Below, piece after piece: positions 32,647-41,058 of a stretch of DNA of 64,000 nucleotides. Positions within the stretch are counted from its first letter, which is position 1. Every line of letters starts with the position of its first letter. The notes under the pieces are model-generated. The model was given only the letters and a program-made list of their open reading frames with translations. It did no database searches and was not told where the DNA came from. This DNA comes from Micavibrio_B sp964399985. Its GTDB lineage: Bacteria; Pseudomonadota; Alphaproteobacteria; Micavibrionales; Micavibrionaceae. The stretch spans positions 549,592 through 613,591 of the forward strand of contig CAYNRY010000002.1 in NCBI GenBank assembly GCA_964399985.1, given 5' to 3'. Made by a program: the position numbers and the translations under genes.

Positions 32647-33645
32647 ATGAGCACTCACACGACTTCTTTCGTTCCCGCAGAATGGGCGCCCCATAAAGCC
32701 ATCTGGACAGCGTTTCCGGCGAATGCCGACGCTTGGTATGAATACCTGTCCGATGCGCAGGTGGAAGTGGCAGCTTTGATACAGGTTCTGGCCGAAGGCG
32801 ATGTCGTCAATGTGCTGGTTTTTGATGAAGCGGCAGAAACGCGGGCCAATGAACTGCTTTTATCGCATCCGAATATCAATATTATCCGCGCCAATTACGG
32901 TGATACATGGATGCGGGATGTTGCGCCGATTTTTACGAATGATGGTAAAGCTCTGCGGTTTAAAACCAATGGCTGGGGCGGCAAATATATTTATGAGCAT
33001 GACGATACTATCGGCGATACGATTGCGGAGCTTTCCGGTAAACCAATTACGCGTTTTGATTTTGTGTTGGAAGGCGGCTCGGTCGATCAGGATGGACAGG
33101 GGACGTTACTCACCACGGCGCAATGCGTATTGAATAAGAACCGCAATCCTGACTGGACGAAGGAAACGGCTGAAGCCGAGCTGTGTAAAGCGTTTGGTGC
33201 GGAAAAAGTTATCTGGATCGATGAAGGTCTGGTCAATGATCACACAGACGGACATATCGATAATATCGTGAAGTTTATCGCGCCGGAAAAAGTCGTTTGT
33301 ATGTCGCCATACGGGGAGGATGATCCCAACACGGAAATCTATGCGCGGATTTACGAGACGTTAGAAAACGCGACGGATGCGCGCGGGCGTAAACTGGAGA
33401 TCATTCAAATTCCGTCACCGGGTAAAATCACACTCGATGGCGAGGTCGTTCCGGCCAGCCATGTCAATTTTATCATCGGTAACAAGCATGTCGTGATGCC
33501 GATTTATGGATCGGAATCTGCGGCGGAGGCCATTCAAATTTTGCAAGCGCAGTTCGATGGTCATACGGTTGTCGGGTTGCCGTCCAATGCTATCTTAACA
33601 GGCGGCGGATCATTTCATTGTATTACCCAGCAAGAGCCGCTGTAG
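32647..33645 (+). CDS. aguA: Agmatine deiminase
   Basis: 332 residues. Guanidine-modifying fold of the peptidylarginine-deiminase-like family. Motifs are GDTWMRDVAPIF, FVLEGGSVDQDGQGTLLTT, DEGLVNDHTDGHIDNIVKF and the catalytic Cys325 in GGGSFHCITQQEP at the C-terminus. Converts agmatine to N-carbamoylputrescine. Followed by the AguB-like gene after a palindromic repeat. Confidence 0.95.
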   Translation: MSTHTTSFVPAEWAPHKAIWTAFPANADAWYEYLSDAQVEVAALIQVLAEGDVVNVLVFDEAAETRANELLLSHPNINIIRANYGDTWMRDVAPIFTNDGKALRFKTNGWGGKYIYEHDDTIGDTIAELSGKPITRFDFVLEGGSVDQDGQGTLLTTAQCVLNKNRNPDWTKETAEAELCKAFGAEKVIWIDEGLVNDHTDGHIDNIVKFIAPEKVVCMSPYGEDDPNTEIYARIYETLENATDARGRKLEIIQIPSPGKITLDGEVVPASHVNFIIGNKHVVMPIYGSESAAEAIQILQAQFDGHTVVGLPSNAILTGGGSFHCITQQEPL

Positions 33646-33651
33646 CCTAGC

Positions 33652-33763
33652 TGTCATCCCCGCGAAGGCGGGGATCCAGTCGACAAAGCAGAACCGCTAT
33701 GCGGTTCACATTTTAACTAGATTCCCGCCTAAGCTCGGCTTTGCCTCGCAATCGGGAATGACG
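33652..33763. repeat. Palindromic intergenic repeat between aguA and aguB
   Basis: The left arm TGTCATCCCCGCGAAGGCGG starts at 33652 and continues to GGATCCAG. The right arm, ATTCCCGCCTAAGCTCGGC... ATCGGGAATGACG, ends at 33763. Between them lies a perfect GAACCGC-TAT-GCGGTTC hairpin (33691-33707). This is the TCATCCCCGCGAAGGCGGGGAT-type mobile palindrome found in many proteobacteria. It ends a base or so before the aguB ribosome site. Confidence 0.8.
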
Positions 33764-33778
33764 AATAAGGAATTTGAT

Positions 33779-34630
33779 ATGACCAGAAAAATTACAGTCG
33801 CCGCGATCCAGACGTCTTATTCCAAGGATATGAATGCCAATATCGAGAAAACGATTGGCTTTATCCGCGAAGCGGCGAAGCGGGGCGCGCAGGTTATTTT
33901 GCCGTCTGAGCTGTTCCAGAATATTTATTTCTGCACGACGCAGGAAGAGCACTGGTTCAAAGAAGCCTACCCTGCCGATAAACACCCGTGCGTCTTGGCG
34001 TTGCAACCGATTGCCAAGGAATTGAATGTCGCGATCCCGGTTTCCATTTTTGAAAAAGACGGTCCGAAATATTTTAATTCTGTTGTCATGATCGATGCGG
34101 GCGGCGAGATATTGGGGACGTACCGTAAATCCCATATTCCTGACGGTCCGGGATATCAGGAAAAATATTATTTCCGCCCGGGTGATACGGGTTTCAAAGT
34201 CTGGGATACAAAATTCGGCAAGGTCGGTGTTGGCATCTGCTGGGATCAATGGTATCCGGAATGCGCGCGCGCCATGGCGCTACAAGGCGCTGATATATTG
34301 ATGTATCCAACCGCGATCGGGTCCGAGCCACACGATGCTGGACTCGATTCTGCCTTGCCGTGGCAACGCGCCATGCAGGGCCATGCCGTATCAAATGCCA
34401 TTCCTGTTATTGCCTCAAACCGGATTGGATTGGAAACAGGTTGTGGTGCGCCGCAGACTTTCTATGGCCGGAGCTTTATCGCCGACCAGCAAGGCACATT
34501 GGTTGAAGAATTCAAGGCTTCAGAAGAAGGCGTATTAGTCCATACTTTCGATCTGGATAAGCTCGATACATACCGCGCCGCATGGGGTTTCTTTAGAGAT
34601 CGCAGGCCTGAGTTATACGCGAGGGATTAA
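33779..34630 (+). CDS. aguB: N-carbamoylputrescine amidase
   Basis: 283 residues from ATG 33779, chosen over 33758 because AAGGAATTTGAT precedes it at ideal spacing. Nitrilase superfamily triad: Glu in ILPSELFQN, Lys in TYRKSHIPDGPGYQEKYYF, Cys in VGVGICWDQWYPECARAMALQGAD. The family sequence matches N-carbamoylputrescine amidases closely. Releases putrescine, CO2 and ammonia. Pairs with aguA upstream. Confidence 0.95.
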   Translation: MTRKITVAAIQTSYSKDMNANIEKTIGFIREAAKRGAQVILPSELFQNIYFCTTQEEHWFKEAYPADKHPCVLALQPIAKELNVAIPVSIFEKDGPKYFNSVVMIDAGGEILGTYRKSHIPDGPGYQEKYYFRPGDTGFKVWDTKFGKVGVGICWDQWYPECARAMALQGADILMYPTAIGSEPHDAGLDSALPWQRAMQGHAVSNAIPVIASNRIGLETGCGAPQTFYGRSFIADQQGTLVEEFKASEEGVLVHTFDLDKLDTYRAAWGFFRDRRPELYARD

Positions 34631-34638
34631 AGGAAGAT

Positions 34639-34663
34639 CCCTGCTTTTCGCAGGGGTGACACC
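34639..34663. terminator. Bidirectional hairpin between convergent genes
   Basis: CCCTGC (34639-34644) pairs with GCAGGG (34650-34655) around TTTTC. It lies between the aguB stop and the DUF305 gene stop. The flanks GGAAGAT and GGTGACACC resemble the TCATCCC repeat family, so it may be a decayed copy used as a terminator. No long T tract. Confidence 0.55.
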
Positions 34664-35017
34664 TTATTTGTTCTTTTCAAGCCAGGCTTTCATAAACTCG
34701 ATCTCTTTATCCTGCGCCTTGATGACGTCTTCAGCAAGTTTGCGAAGCTCGGGATCCTTACCGTGCTCCAGCTGAACTTTCGCCATCGCGACCGCGCCTT
34801 CGTGATGTGGGATCATATTCAAGACAAAGTCCTTATCTGCATTGCCTGTGGGTTTCACATTCATGTCCTTATGCATGGCATCGCGAGAAGGCGCATATAG
34901 ATCGGTAGGGCTGCTTTCATGCTGCATTTTGGAATGATCCATATTTGCATGGTCCTGCGCCATCGCAGGGGCGGCAAGGGACATGCAAGCAATAAAAGCG
35001 AGGGTCATATTCTTCAT
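34664..35017 (-). CDS. DUF305 periplasmic protein
   Basis: 117 residues with a signal peptide (cleavage after APAMA). The mature N-terminus is rich in His and Met (QDHANMDHSKMQHES), typical of copper-binding tails. The DUF305 core is KDFVLNMIPHHEGAVAMAKVQLEHGKDPELRKLAEDVIKAQDKEI, with the conserved HH. The family is a four-helix ferritin-like fold often linked to copper or silver handling. No other metal gene is adjacent. Confidence 0.88.
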   Translation of the reverse strand: MKNMTLAFIACMSLAAPAMAQDHANMDHSKMQHESSPTDLYAPSRDAMHKDMNVKPTGNADKDFVLNMIPHHEGAVAMAKVQLEHGKDPELRKLAEDVIKAQDKEIEFMKAWLEKNK

Positions 35018-35076
35018 TTTGAAATCCTTATCGTTGGTTCAATATATTCGGAAACCAATTCAAAAAGGATACAATG

Positions 35077-35838
35077 TTATTTCGCTTCGAGCAAAAAGAA
35101 CATAATGCAGTTTCCGGACGTGAAGCTTTCGTCATATGGGGTAGGGCCTTCGCAGCCTGCATCATTGGTGGGACCGATATCATGCGCCTGAACAACGCCA
35201 TAACCGGGCATGCCATCATCCATGCGCGTGTCGATAATCTTGGCGGTTCTCGGGGTAATGGGATGCCCCGAAGCTCCGCCATCGTTGCCAGTTACATTAT
35301 AGCGTAATTTGAACCAGTTTTTTTCGGTTCGGAGAGCTCCTGCGTTCCATGCATCGCCCGGCGCTATCGCATATTCGATTAGAAAACCGCCTAAAAGTGA
35401 TGACGACGGATTTGTTTTGCTCCATTCCGGCAGGGCTGGATCGGCACTCGGCGTAACCCCTCCTATCAGATCGGCAAGCGCTAAATGCTTCCAGAATTGG
35501 GTATTCTCGTTATCGCCGGACGGATTTTCCCAGTAATTGATGGTCGCGCCTATTCTTAAATTTCCGTTGCCATCCCTGCAGTAATTACCGGTAGTACAGT
35601 TGGGAACCAGCGTGGTAGCGCTTGTAATATCTCCGGGCAGGCTCGCATAGCTATCGCGGAAAGTATTCGTGGCCGCCTGGAACGCTTTTAACTGACTGAT
35701 CGTCGAATTAATGCGCGAGTTTTCAATCAATTGTTGCCCCTTCAAGACACCGCCGATCAAAAGGCCGATGATAATCATGACGATCGATAATTCGACAAGG
35801 GTGAAGCCGGATTCGCTTCTGGAGAAAGAAATAAACAT
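35077..35838 (-). CDS. Type IV prepilin-like protein
   Basis: 253 residues from ATG 35838; a GTG at 35853 would add five. Class-III signal SRSESG|FTLVELSIVMIIIGL with G-1, F+1 and E+5, followed by the hydrophobic helix and INSTISQLKAFQAATNTFRD, then a globular domain with Cys pairs (VPNCTTGNYCRDGNGN; GCEGPTPYDESFTSGNC). It would be cleaved and N-methylated by PilD and join a type IV pilus or type II-like pseudopilus. No assembly genes are nearby. Confidence 0.88.
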   Translation of the reverse strand: MFISFSRSESGFTLVELSIVMIIIGLLIGGVLKGQQLIENSRINSTISQLKAFQAATNTFRDSYASLPGDITSATTLVPNCTTGNYCRDGNGNLRIGATINYWENPSGDNENTQFWKHLALADLIGGVTPSADPALPEWSKTNPSSSLLGGFLIEYAIAPGDAWNAGALRTEKNWFKLRYNVTGNDGGASGHPITPRTAKIIDTRMDDGMPGYGVVQAHDIGPTNDAGCEGPTPYDESFTSGNCIMFFLLEAK

Positions 35839-35923
35839 AGTTTTATAATACACAATGTTTATTAAGATTTTAATCCTTTAAAATTACCGTTTGATACGCT
35901 AAAAGCCTCTGATCCGTCTAATT

Positions 35924-35999
35924 GCGCCCGTAGCTCAGGGGATAGAGCGCTTCCCTCCGGAGGAAGAGGCCGGAGGTTCGAATCCTCCCGGGCGCGCCA
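35924..35999 (+). tRNA. tRNA-Arg (anticodon CCG)
   Basis: 76 nt including an encoded CCA. Acceptor GCGCCCG (35924-35930) pairs with CGGGCGC. Anticodon stem CTTCC/GGAAG encloses the loop CTCCGGA, giving anticodon CCG. T-arm GGAGG-TTCGAAT-CCTCC. It decodes CGG. Confidence 0.95.
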
Positions 36000-36028
36000 T
36001 CCTTCGCCAAGGCTTGGATGGCAGGCCA

Positions 36029-36145
36029 TTAAAAAGTAATCTTCACTGAAGCGGCGCTGCGTTGCGCGTCACCGTGAAAGACAGCTTCGATATTATTGCC
36101 ATCGGGGTCGATCAGGCGTCCGCGATAGATTTCGTTTGTCTCCAT
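36029..36145 (-). pseudogene. Remnant of a VOC/glyoxalase-family protein
   Basis: 38 codons on the minus strand, ATG 36145 to TAA 36029-36031, with GAGGGAG eight bases before the ATG. The product METNEIYRGRLIDPDGNNIE continues AVFHGDAQRSAASVKITF. DPDGNNIEAV is the last strand and metal-ligand motif of VOC-superfamily enzymes. Only that final piece remains, so most of the original ~125-residue protein has been deleted in frame. Its good ribosome site means the fragment may still be translated. Confidence 0.6.
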
Positions 36146-36240
36146 AATAATTCTCCCTCTGTTGCAGCAGAAATATGGCACGGAACCTTAGATAGAAAAG
36201 GGAGTTGGTATAAAAAGATTAATATTAAGGAGATTTTTTC

Positions 36241-36735
36241 ATGACCACAGTTTCAGCCATATTCAAAAGCCACAAAGATGCCGATAAAGCTTTGCATCAG
36301 CTTGATAATGCAGGATTTAGTAAAGATTCCGTCAGCTTCGTGATGTCAGAGCAAACACGCGACAGCTATGTTCAGGAAATTAAGGAAAGCACGAAAGCCG
36401 ATGAAGGCGCGGCAGCTGGAGCCGGTATCGGCGGTCTTGCCGGAGCTGTTGCAGGCATATTGATGGCGGCAGGCGCGATTGCCATCCCAGGCCTTAACTT
36501 GATTGTGACGGGCGCACTAGTTTCGTCACTTGCAGGCCTTGGTGCCGGTGCTTTGGCTGGCGGTCTTGTCGGCGGCTTGATCGGCGCGGGTATTCCGGAA
36601 CATGAAGCCAAGCTTTATGCGAAAGAAATCGAGCGCGGTAATTTCCTTGTCACCGTTCAAACGGCGACAAAGGAAGAAGAGCAGCAAGCCCGCGAGATTT
36701 TCAGCCAGAATAGTGCAGATCGTATCGCTGCATAA
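36241..36735 (+). CDS. General stress protein 17M-like protein with glycine-zipper
   Basis: 164 residues. N-terminal domain TTVSAIFKSHKDADKALHQLDNAGF resembles the YflT/GSP17M stress fold. The middle (about 58-125) is very rich in Gly and Ala (AGAGIGGLAGAVAGILMAAG, AGLGAGALAGGLVGGLIGAG), a glycine-zipper able to insert in membranes. The C-terminus HEAKLYAKEIERGNFLVTVQT repeats a ferredoxin-like strand. TTAAGGAG ribosome site. Probably stress related; role unproven. Confidence 0.78.
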   Translation: MTTVSAIFKSHKDADKALHQLDNAGFSKDSVSFVMSEQTRDSYVQEIKESTKADEGAAAGAGIGGLAGAVAGILMAAGAIAIPGLNLIVTGALVSSLAGLGAGALAGGLVGGLIGAGIPEHEAKLYAKEIERGNFLVTVQTATKEEEQQAREIFSQNSADRIAA

Positions 36736-36754
36736 GCTTTTGATCATTCCCCTG

Positions 36755-36797
36755 GAAACCCGGTCCGTCATTGAAAAAATGGGGCCCGGGTTTCTTT
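36755..36797 (+). terminator. Terminator after the stress-protein gene
   Basis: GAAACCCGG (36755-36763) pairs with CCGGGTTTC (36786-36794) across a 22-nt loop, followed by TTTA. The long loop makes it moderately convincing. Confidence 0.6.
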
Positions 36798-36866
36798 ATG
36801 GAATAATATTGTAATTATTTTTATTTAAGACATTATATCGAAGAATTTATATTTTAAGGCGTTTCC

Positions 36867-37916
36867 ATGAAAAATTTTCTTTTGAATATCTCGCTAATGG
36901 CATTTTTGATAGTGCCTGCCGTTGCCATGGCGCAGGAAGCGCCGCCCCTCATGGATCAGGTGCCTGAAGAGATTAAGCGTCAAAATATTACCGATAGTAA
37001 AATTATCACGCTCAATTACGAGAATGACATGATCGGCGGCGGGGAAGATCAATACTACACAAATGGCGTACGCGCCTCTCTTCTCGATTTAAATGCCGAA
37101 GTACCGCACACGCTTTATAAAATTGCCGATTTTATTCCGCTTGTCGATCTGAATGATGAAACCGGCATTAGCTATTCTGTCGGGCAAAATCTTTACACGC
37201 CAGCCGATATCGAAATCGGCGGACGTCAGGAAGGCGACCGTCCATGGGCGGCGTTTTTGTATGGCTCTGCCGGGTTAACGACGGTAAGCGACAATCATAT
37301 CGACGAAGTCGAGATGACACTCGGTATGGTAGGCCCGGCGGCGCTCGGTGAACAAACGCAAAAATTCATTCATAAGCATGTATCGGATTCGCCGACGCCA
37401 GAAGGATGGTCGCACCAACTTAAAAACGAACCGGGTTTGATTTTATCGGCGCAGCGTCGCTGGCCGAAAATGTGGGAAACGGACATCGAGGGTCTGTCGA
37501 TCTCCGCCGGTCCTTATGCAGGTGCGGCAGTCGGTAACATTTATACATACGGCAATGGCGGCTTTACAGTTCAGATATCGCCGAAAGGGTCGGAATGGCA
37601 AGGAATGCCGGTGCGCGTGCGTCCCGCAATGCCGGGCAGCGGATTCTTCTCACTCCCCGAAGACGGTCTCGACTGGTCGATTTTCGCAGGTGTCGAAGGC
37701 CGCGCGGTCGGGCGTAATATTTTCCTCGACGGTAATACATTTACCGATAGTCAGTCGGTCGATAAGAAATTTATCGTCGGTGATGCCAATGCGGGAGTTG
37801 CCACGACACTGGGACGCGTAAGATTGAGCTATTCGATTGTCTGGCGCAGCAAGGAATTTGACGGGCAAGAAGACGATACGATTTTTGGCGTCGCTAATTT
37901 GGGCATTAGATACTAA
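36867..37916 (+). CDS. LpxR-like outer-membrane lipid A deacylase (DUF2219)
   Basis: 349 residues with a signal peptide (cleavage after AVAMA). ITLNYENDMIGGGEDQYYTNGVRASLLDLN carries the N-D-x...D-x-YTNG-x-R signature of LpxR, a 12-stranded barrel that removes 3'-acyloxyacyl chains from lipid A in a Ca2+-dependent way. GDRPWAAFLYGS and the C-terminal strand ending in a Tyr (GVANLGIRY) support an outer-membrane barrel. Enzymatic activity is inferred. Confidence 0.82.
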   Translation: MKNFLLNISLMAFLIVPAVAMAQEAPPLMDQVPEEIKRQNITDSKIITLNYENDMIGGGEDQYYTNGVRASLLDLNAEVPHTLYKIADFIPLVDLNDETGISYSVGQNLYTPADIEIGGRQEGDRPWAAFLYGSAGLTTVSDNHIDEVEMTLGMVGPAALGEQTQKFIHKHVSDSPTPEGWSHQLKNEPGLILSAQRRWPKMWETDIEGLSISAGPYAGAAVGNIYTYGNGGFTVQISPKGSEWQGMPVRVRPAMPGSGFFSLPEDGLDWSIFAGVEGRAVGRNIFLDGNTFTDSQSVDKKFIVGDANAGVATTLGRVRLSYSIVWRSKEFDGQEDDTIFGVANLGIRY

Positions 37917-39286
37917 GCCGATTTAATATCGAATTTCTTTAAAATCGCCGTTTGTTTTTTCTGCAATTCGGCAAGATTAAAGCCTTGGATCATTTCATTA
38001 AACAGGCGATACCAGTTAATTTCAGCTTTCATATGGATGAAGACGGAGCCGAGGCCGAGCGCGGCGCGGTCCATAAAGACGAATTCGCGCGGGACGGTGA
38101 CACCGCCGACATCGCGAAGTTGCTGGTGAACTTTTTGCGCGGTTTCCTTGCCGTAAACACCGCCTTTCGCTTCGCCGATCTTGCGGATTTTGTCGTCCAT
38201 CAATGGTTCGTATAGAAACTTCGCCCAGATGGTCAGGGTTTCGATTTGCTCTTTGCTCAAGTTTTTAAAACCCCAGGTTTCATAGGCATGAACGGCGAGT
38301 TTCTGATCGTCGTTTAAAAGCGCGTGATAAAGATCGATCACGCCGCCGACAAAGTCGGGACGGAAAACACGCACGCAGCCGAAGTCGAGAAGATTGATGC
38401 TTAAATCCTTGCGGATGGAATAATTGCCGAGATGCGGATCGCCATGGATGATGCCGTAATGATAAAGCGGGACATACCAGGCGCGGAACATATTCAGAGC
38501 AATCGTATTACGCGTTTCAATATCTGAATCCTTGAATCCCAAAATTTTTGTGCCGTCCATCCATTCAGACGTCAATAGACGCGATGTTGAAAGATCGTCG
38601 ATAACTTCGGGCACATGCACATTCGGTTCGTCTTTTAAAATGTCCGTGTAGAGTTTTTGATGGCGGCTTTCGAGTTCGTAATCCAGTTCTTCATTTAGGC
38701 GCGCTTTAAGCTCATCATAAATATTGGATGTCTTGATCGCCTTATCGTAACTTTCATAAAGAGAAAAAAGAATTTTGAGTTGATTGAGATCGGCTTGAAT
38801 CGCTGATTGCATATCGGGGTATTGCAGTTTGCAAGCTACATCTTTACCGTCATTCGTAATCGCTTTATGGACCTGTCCGAGACTGGCCGCGGCAGCGGCT
38901 TCTTTTTCAAAAACCTTGAAATTGCTTTCCCAATCTTCGCCAAGTTCCGAGCGCATGCGGCGGCGCACGAAAGGCCAGCCCATCGGCGGCGCATTGGATT
39001 GCAATTGCTGCATCGCTTCCGCATATTCAGGCGGCAGGGCTTCGGGAATGGTGGAGAGGATTTGCCCGACCTTCATCAAGGGGCCTTTGAGATTGCCGAG
39101 TGCCATCATTAAATCTTCGGCATGTTGGCCGCGCTCGATTTTGATGCCAAGGAATTTTTCGCCTGCCATGCGCATCGCAAGCCCGCCTACAGTGGTAGAC
39201 ACTTTCCCGTATCGTTTGATCTGGGTGCCGAATTGTTTTTCGCTCTTGTTCTTGCTTTTGACAGGGGGATTTTTCTTTTCAGGCAT
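37913..39286 (-). CDS. ABC1/UbiB-family atypical kinase (AarF domain)
   Basis: 457 residues. The KxGQ motif is in LMKVGQILSTIPEALPPEYAEAMQQLQ, the Ala-rich loop in AAAAASLGQVHKAITNDGKDVACKLQYPD, and metal-binding residues are in GIIHGDPHLGNYSI and LLDFGCVRVF. This is the UbiB/ADCK (COQ8) layout, required for ubiquinone synthesis. COQ9 is encoded divergently 100 bp away, which supports a quinone role. Confidence 0.9.
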   Translation of the reverse strand: MPEKKNPPVKSKNKSEKQFGTQIKRYGKVSTTVGGLAMRMAGEKFLGIKIERGQHAEDLMMALGNLKGPLMKVGQILSTIPEALPPEYAEAMQQLQSNAPPMGWPFVRRRMRSELGEDWESNFKVFEKEAAAAASLGQVHKAITNDGKDVACKLQYPDMQSAIQADLNQLKILFSLYESYDKAIKTSNIYDELKARLNEELDYELESRHQKLYTDILKDEPNVHVPEVIDDLSTSRLLTSEWMDGTKILGFKDSDIETRNTIALNMFRAWYVPLYHYGIIHGDPHLGNYSIRKDLSINLLDFGCVRVFRPDFVGGVIDLYHALLNDDQKLAVHAYETWGFKNLSKEQIETLTIWAKFLYEPLMDDKIRKIGEAKGGVYGKETAQKVHQQLRDVGGVTVPREFVFMDRAALGLGSVFIHMKAEINWYRLFNEMIQGFNLAELQKKQTAILKKFDIKSA

Positions 39287-39386
39287 GAAGTAGTTTTAAA
39301 GCAAAACGAAGTGCAATGCAAAACACTCAAAGCTTCCAACCAATTCTTGTTTTTGGTAAAGTCTAGGCATATTTCAGAAGGTTTAT

Positions 39387-40019
39387 ATGAAAGATTTACA
39401 ATCAATTAAGGATAAAATCCTGCTCGCCATGATTCCGGATGTCAGCACAAGGGGCTGGAGCTGGGAGGCCGCACAGGGAGCGTCGATGGCCGAGGGGTTT
39501 CAGGACGGTATGTGCAAGGCCGTGTTTCCTGAAGGATTATCGGATGTGGTTACGCATTTCTCCGACCTTGTTGACCGCGAGATGATGAAGCAGCTCGATA
39601 TCATGGATACGACCAATATGCGCGTACGCGAGCGCATTCAAACAGCTATCCTGACCCGTTTTGATGTTCTGGAAAGCATGGGCGCACGATCCGCCACAAA
39701 AACCGCCATGTCGTTCTGGGCTTTCCCGACCCGCGTTTTGCAAGGCCAGCGCGTTTTATGGCGCAGCGCCGACCGTATCTGGAAATGGGCGGGCGATACC
39801 GCTCAGGATTATAACCGTTATACGAAGCGCGGGCTATTATCCTCGCTGATGATGGGGACCACCTTGGTCTGGCTGGATGACCGGTCGGACGATAAACAGG
39901 TTACAAAAGCGTTTCTGGAGCGCCGCATCGAGAATATCATGGAAATTGGCCGGGCAATTGGTACAATCGGGCAGAAGATGCCAGATATGGCGACCAAAGC
40001 CTGGACCCGGAATTCATGA
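39387..40019 (+). CDS. COQ9 family ubiquinone-biosynthesis lipid-binding protein
   Basis: 210 residues. IKDKILLAMIPDVSTRGWSWEAAQGA at the N-terminus and the C-terminal helix region RVLWRSADRIWKWAGDTAQDYNRYTKRGLLSSLMMGTTLVWLDD are hallmarks of COQ9, a TetR-like-fold protein that presents isoprenoid lipid to COQ7. Bacterial homologues are essentially alphaproteobacterial. Its stop overlaps the next ATG (ATGA). Confidence 0.92.
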   Translation: MKDLQSIKDKILLAMIPDVSTRGWSWEAAQGASMAEGFQDGMCKAVFPEGLSDVVTHFSDLVDREMMKQLDIMDTTNMRVRERIQTAILTRFDVLESMGARSATKTAMSFWAFPTRVLQGQRVLWRSADRIWKWAGDTAQDYNRYTKRGLLSSLMMGTTLVWLDDRSDDKQVTKAFLERRIENIMEIGRAIGTIGQKMPDMATKAWTRNS

Positions 40020-40666
40020 TACCCCTTCAACGCGCCGCTAATATATTTTTCCTTCTTTTAACTTTTTCATTTCCGGTTTCTGCGCAGGAAAACCCTGCGC
40101 CGACGGTTGCGCCGTTTCAGACGGACGCTGCCGCGCCAGCGAGCAACGGCTCCAAGCTGATGGGCATGTACGATGCCGAACGCCTACAAGACATCGTGCC
40201 AATGGACAAGGCGCACCGCACGGGTGAACAGATTGCCTCCTGGATCGAAGACAGTATCGTCACGTCGCTGAATATCGATCAGCCTGACTGGAATATCCAC
40301 CAAAAGAAGGTGGCACCGCTTTTCGATCCTTATGGCTTGCAGGAATATAAAAAATATTTAGACAGCAGCGCTATTCTGACGACCTTAACGTCAAATAATC
40401 TTCAGCTAAATGCCGTGGCGGATTCCGCCTCTGTCCTGCTCAGCGAAGGCGCGTTGTCGGGCACTTACCACTGGCTCTATCAAATGCCGGTTATGCTGAC
40501 CTATTATGACCGAGGAACAAAAACTCTTAAAAACCGCAATGCCCAGATCAGGAACCAGAAAATAATGGTCAGGGTTCAGGTCGGACGCGCCGCCCCGGGA
40601 AGTAAAGCGGGAAATGACGATAATGGTATCCTCATCGAGCGCTGGACTGTAATACCCCTAAGATAA
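40016..40666 (+). CDS. DotI/IcmL-like protein (type IVB secretion VirB8-fold domain)
   Basis: 216 residues with a cleavable signal (SFPVSA-QENP) instead of the transmembrane helix of DotI. The domain from about residue 65 reads EQIASWIEDSIVTSLNIDQPDW, LFDPYGLQEYKKYLDSSAIL, NLQLNAVADSASVLLSEGALSG-TYHWLYQMPVMLTYYD, then RNQKIMVRVQVGR and a C-terminal GILIERWTVIP. This matches the C-terminal domain of DotI/IcmL of Dot/Icm systems. No other T4SS gene is present. Starts by overlapping the COQ9 stop codon. Confidence 0.75.
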   Translation: MIPLQRAANIFFLLLTFSFPVSAQENPAPTVAPFQTDAAAPASNGSKLMGMYDAERLQDIVPMDKAHRTGEQIASWIEDSIVTSLNIDQPDWNIHQKKVAPLFDPYGLQEYKKYLDSSAILTTLTSNNLQLNAVADSASVLLSEGALSGTYHWLYQMPVMLTYYDRGTKTLKNRNAQIRNQKIMVRVQVGRAAPGSKAGNDDNGILIERWTVIPLR

Positions 40667-40762
40667 AGGCCTAAAACCTGTGATTAAACCGATTCCGGAC
40701 TTGCCTAGCCTCTGCCGGATTTAGTAGGGTCGGGACAATCAATAACAGACGAGAGAGTAGAA

Positions 40763-41053
40763 ATGTCGCAAACAGCGGTGGCGAATGATGCCCCTAATTC
40801 CACAGATGAAAAAGATATTGGCGGCGTTTCAGGCAAACGCCTGCGCAGCTATCTGGACCGGATCGAGCGTCTGGAAGAAGAGAAAAAAGGTATCGCCGAC
40901 GATATCAAGGATATCTATGCCGAAGCCAAAGGCGTAGGTTTCGACGCCAAGATTTTGCGCAAAGTATATATGCTGCGCAAAATGAATACCGACAAGCGCC
41001 GTGAAGAAGAAGAATTGCTTGAGCTGTATAAAGCCGCTGTCGGGATCGACTGA
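40763..41053 (+). CDS. gapR: GapR-like nucleoid-associated protein (DUF2312)
   Basis: 96 residues. KRLRSYLDRIERLEEEKKGIADDIKDIYAEAKGVGFDAKILRKVYMLRKMNTDKRREEEELLELY is nearly the full DUF2312 consensus: a dimeric coiled coil with a basic helix that encircles overtwisted DNA ahead of replication forks in Caulobacter. A GAGAGAG ribosome site precedes the ATG. Confidence 0.95.
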   Translation: MSQTAVANDAPNSTDEKDIGGVSGKRLRSYLDRIERLEEEKKGIADDIKDIYAEAKGVGFDAKILRKVYMLRKMNTDKRREEEELLELYKAAVGID

Positions 41054-41058
41054 TAATT

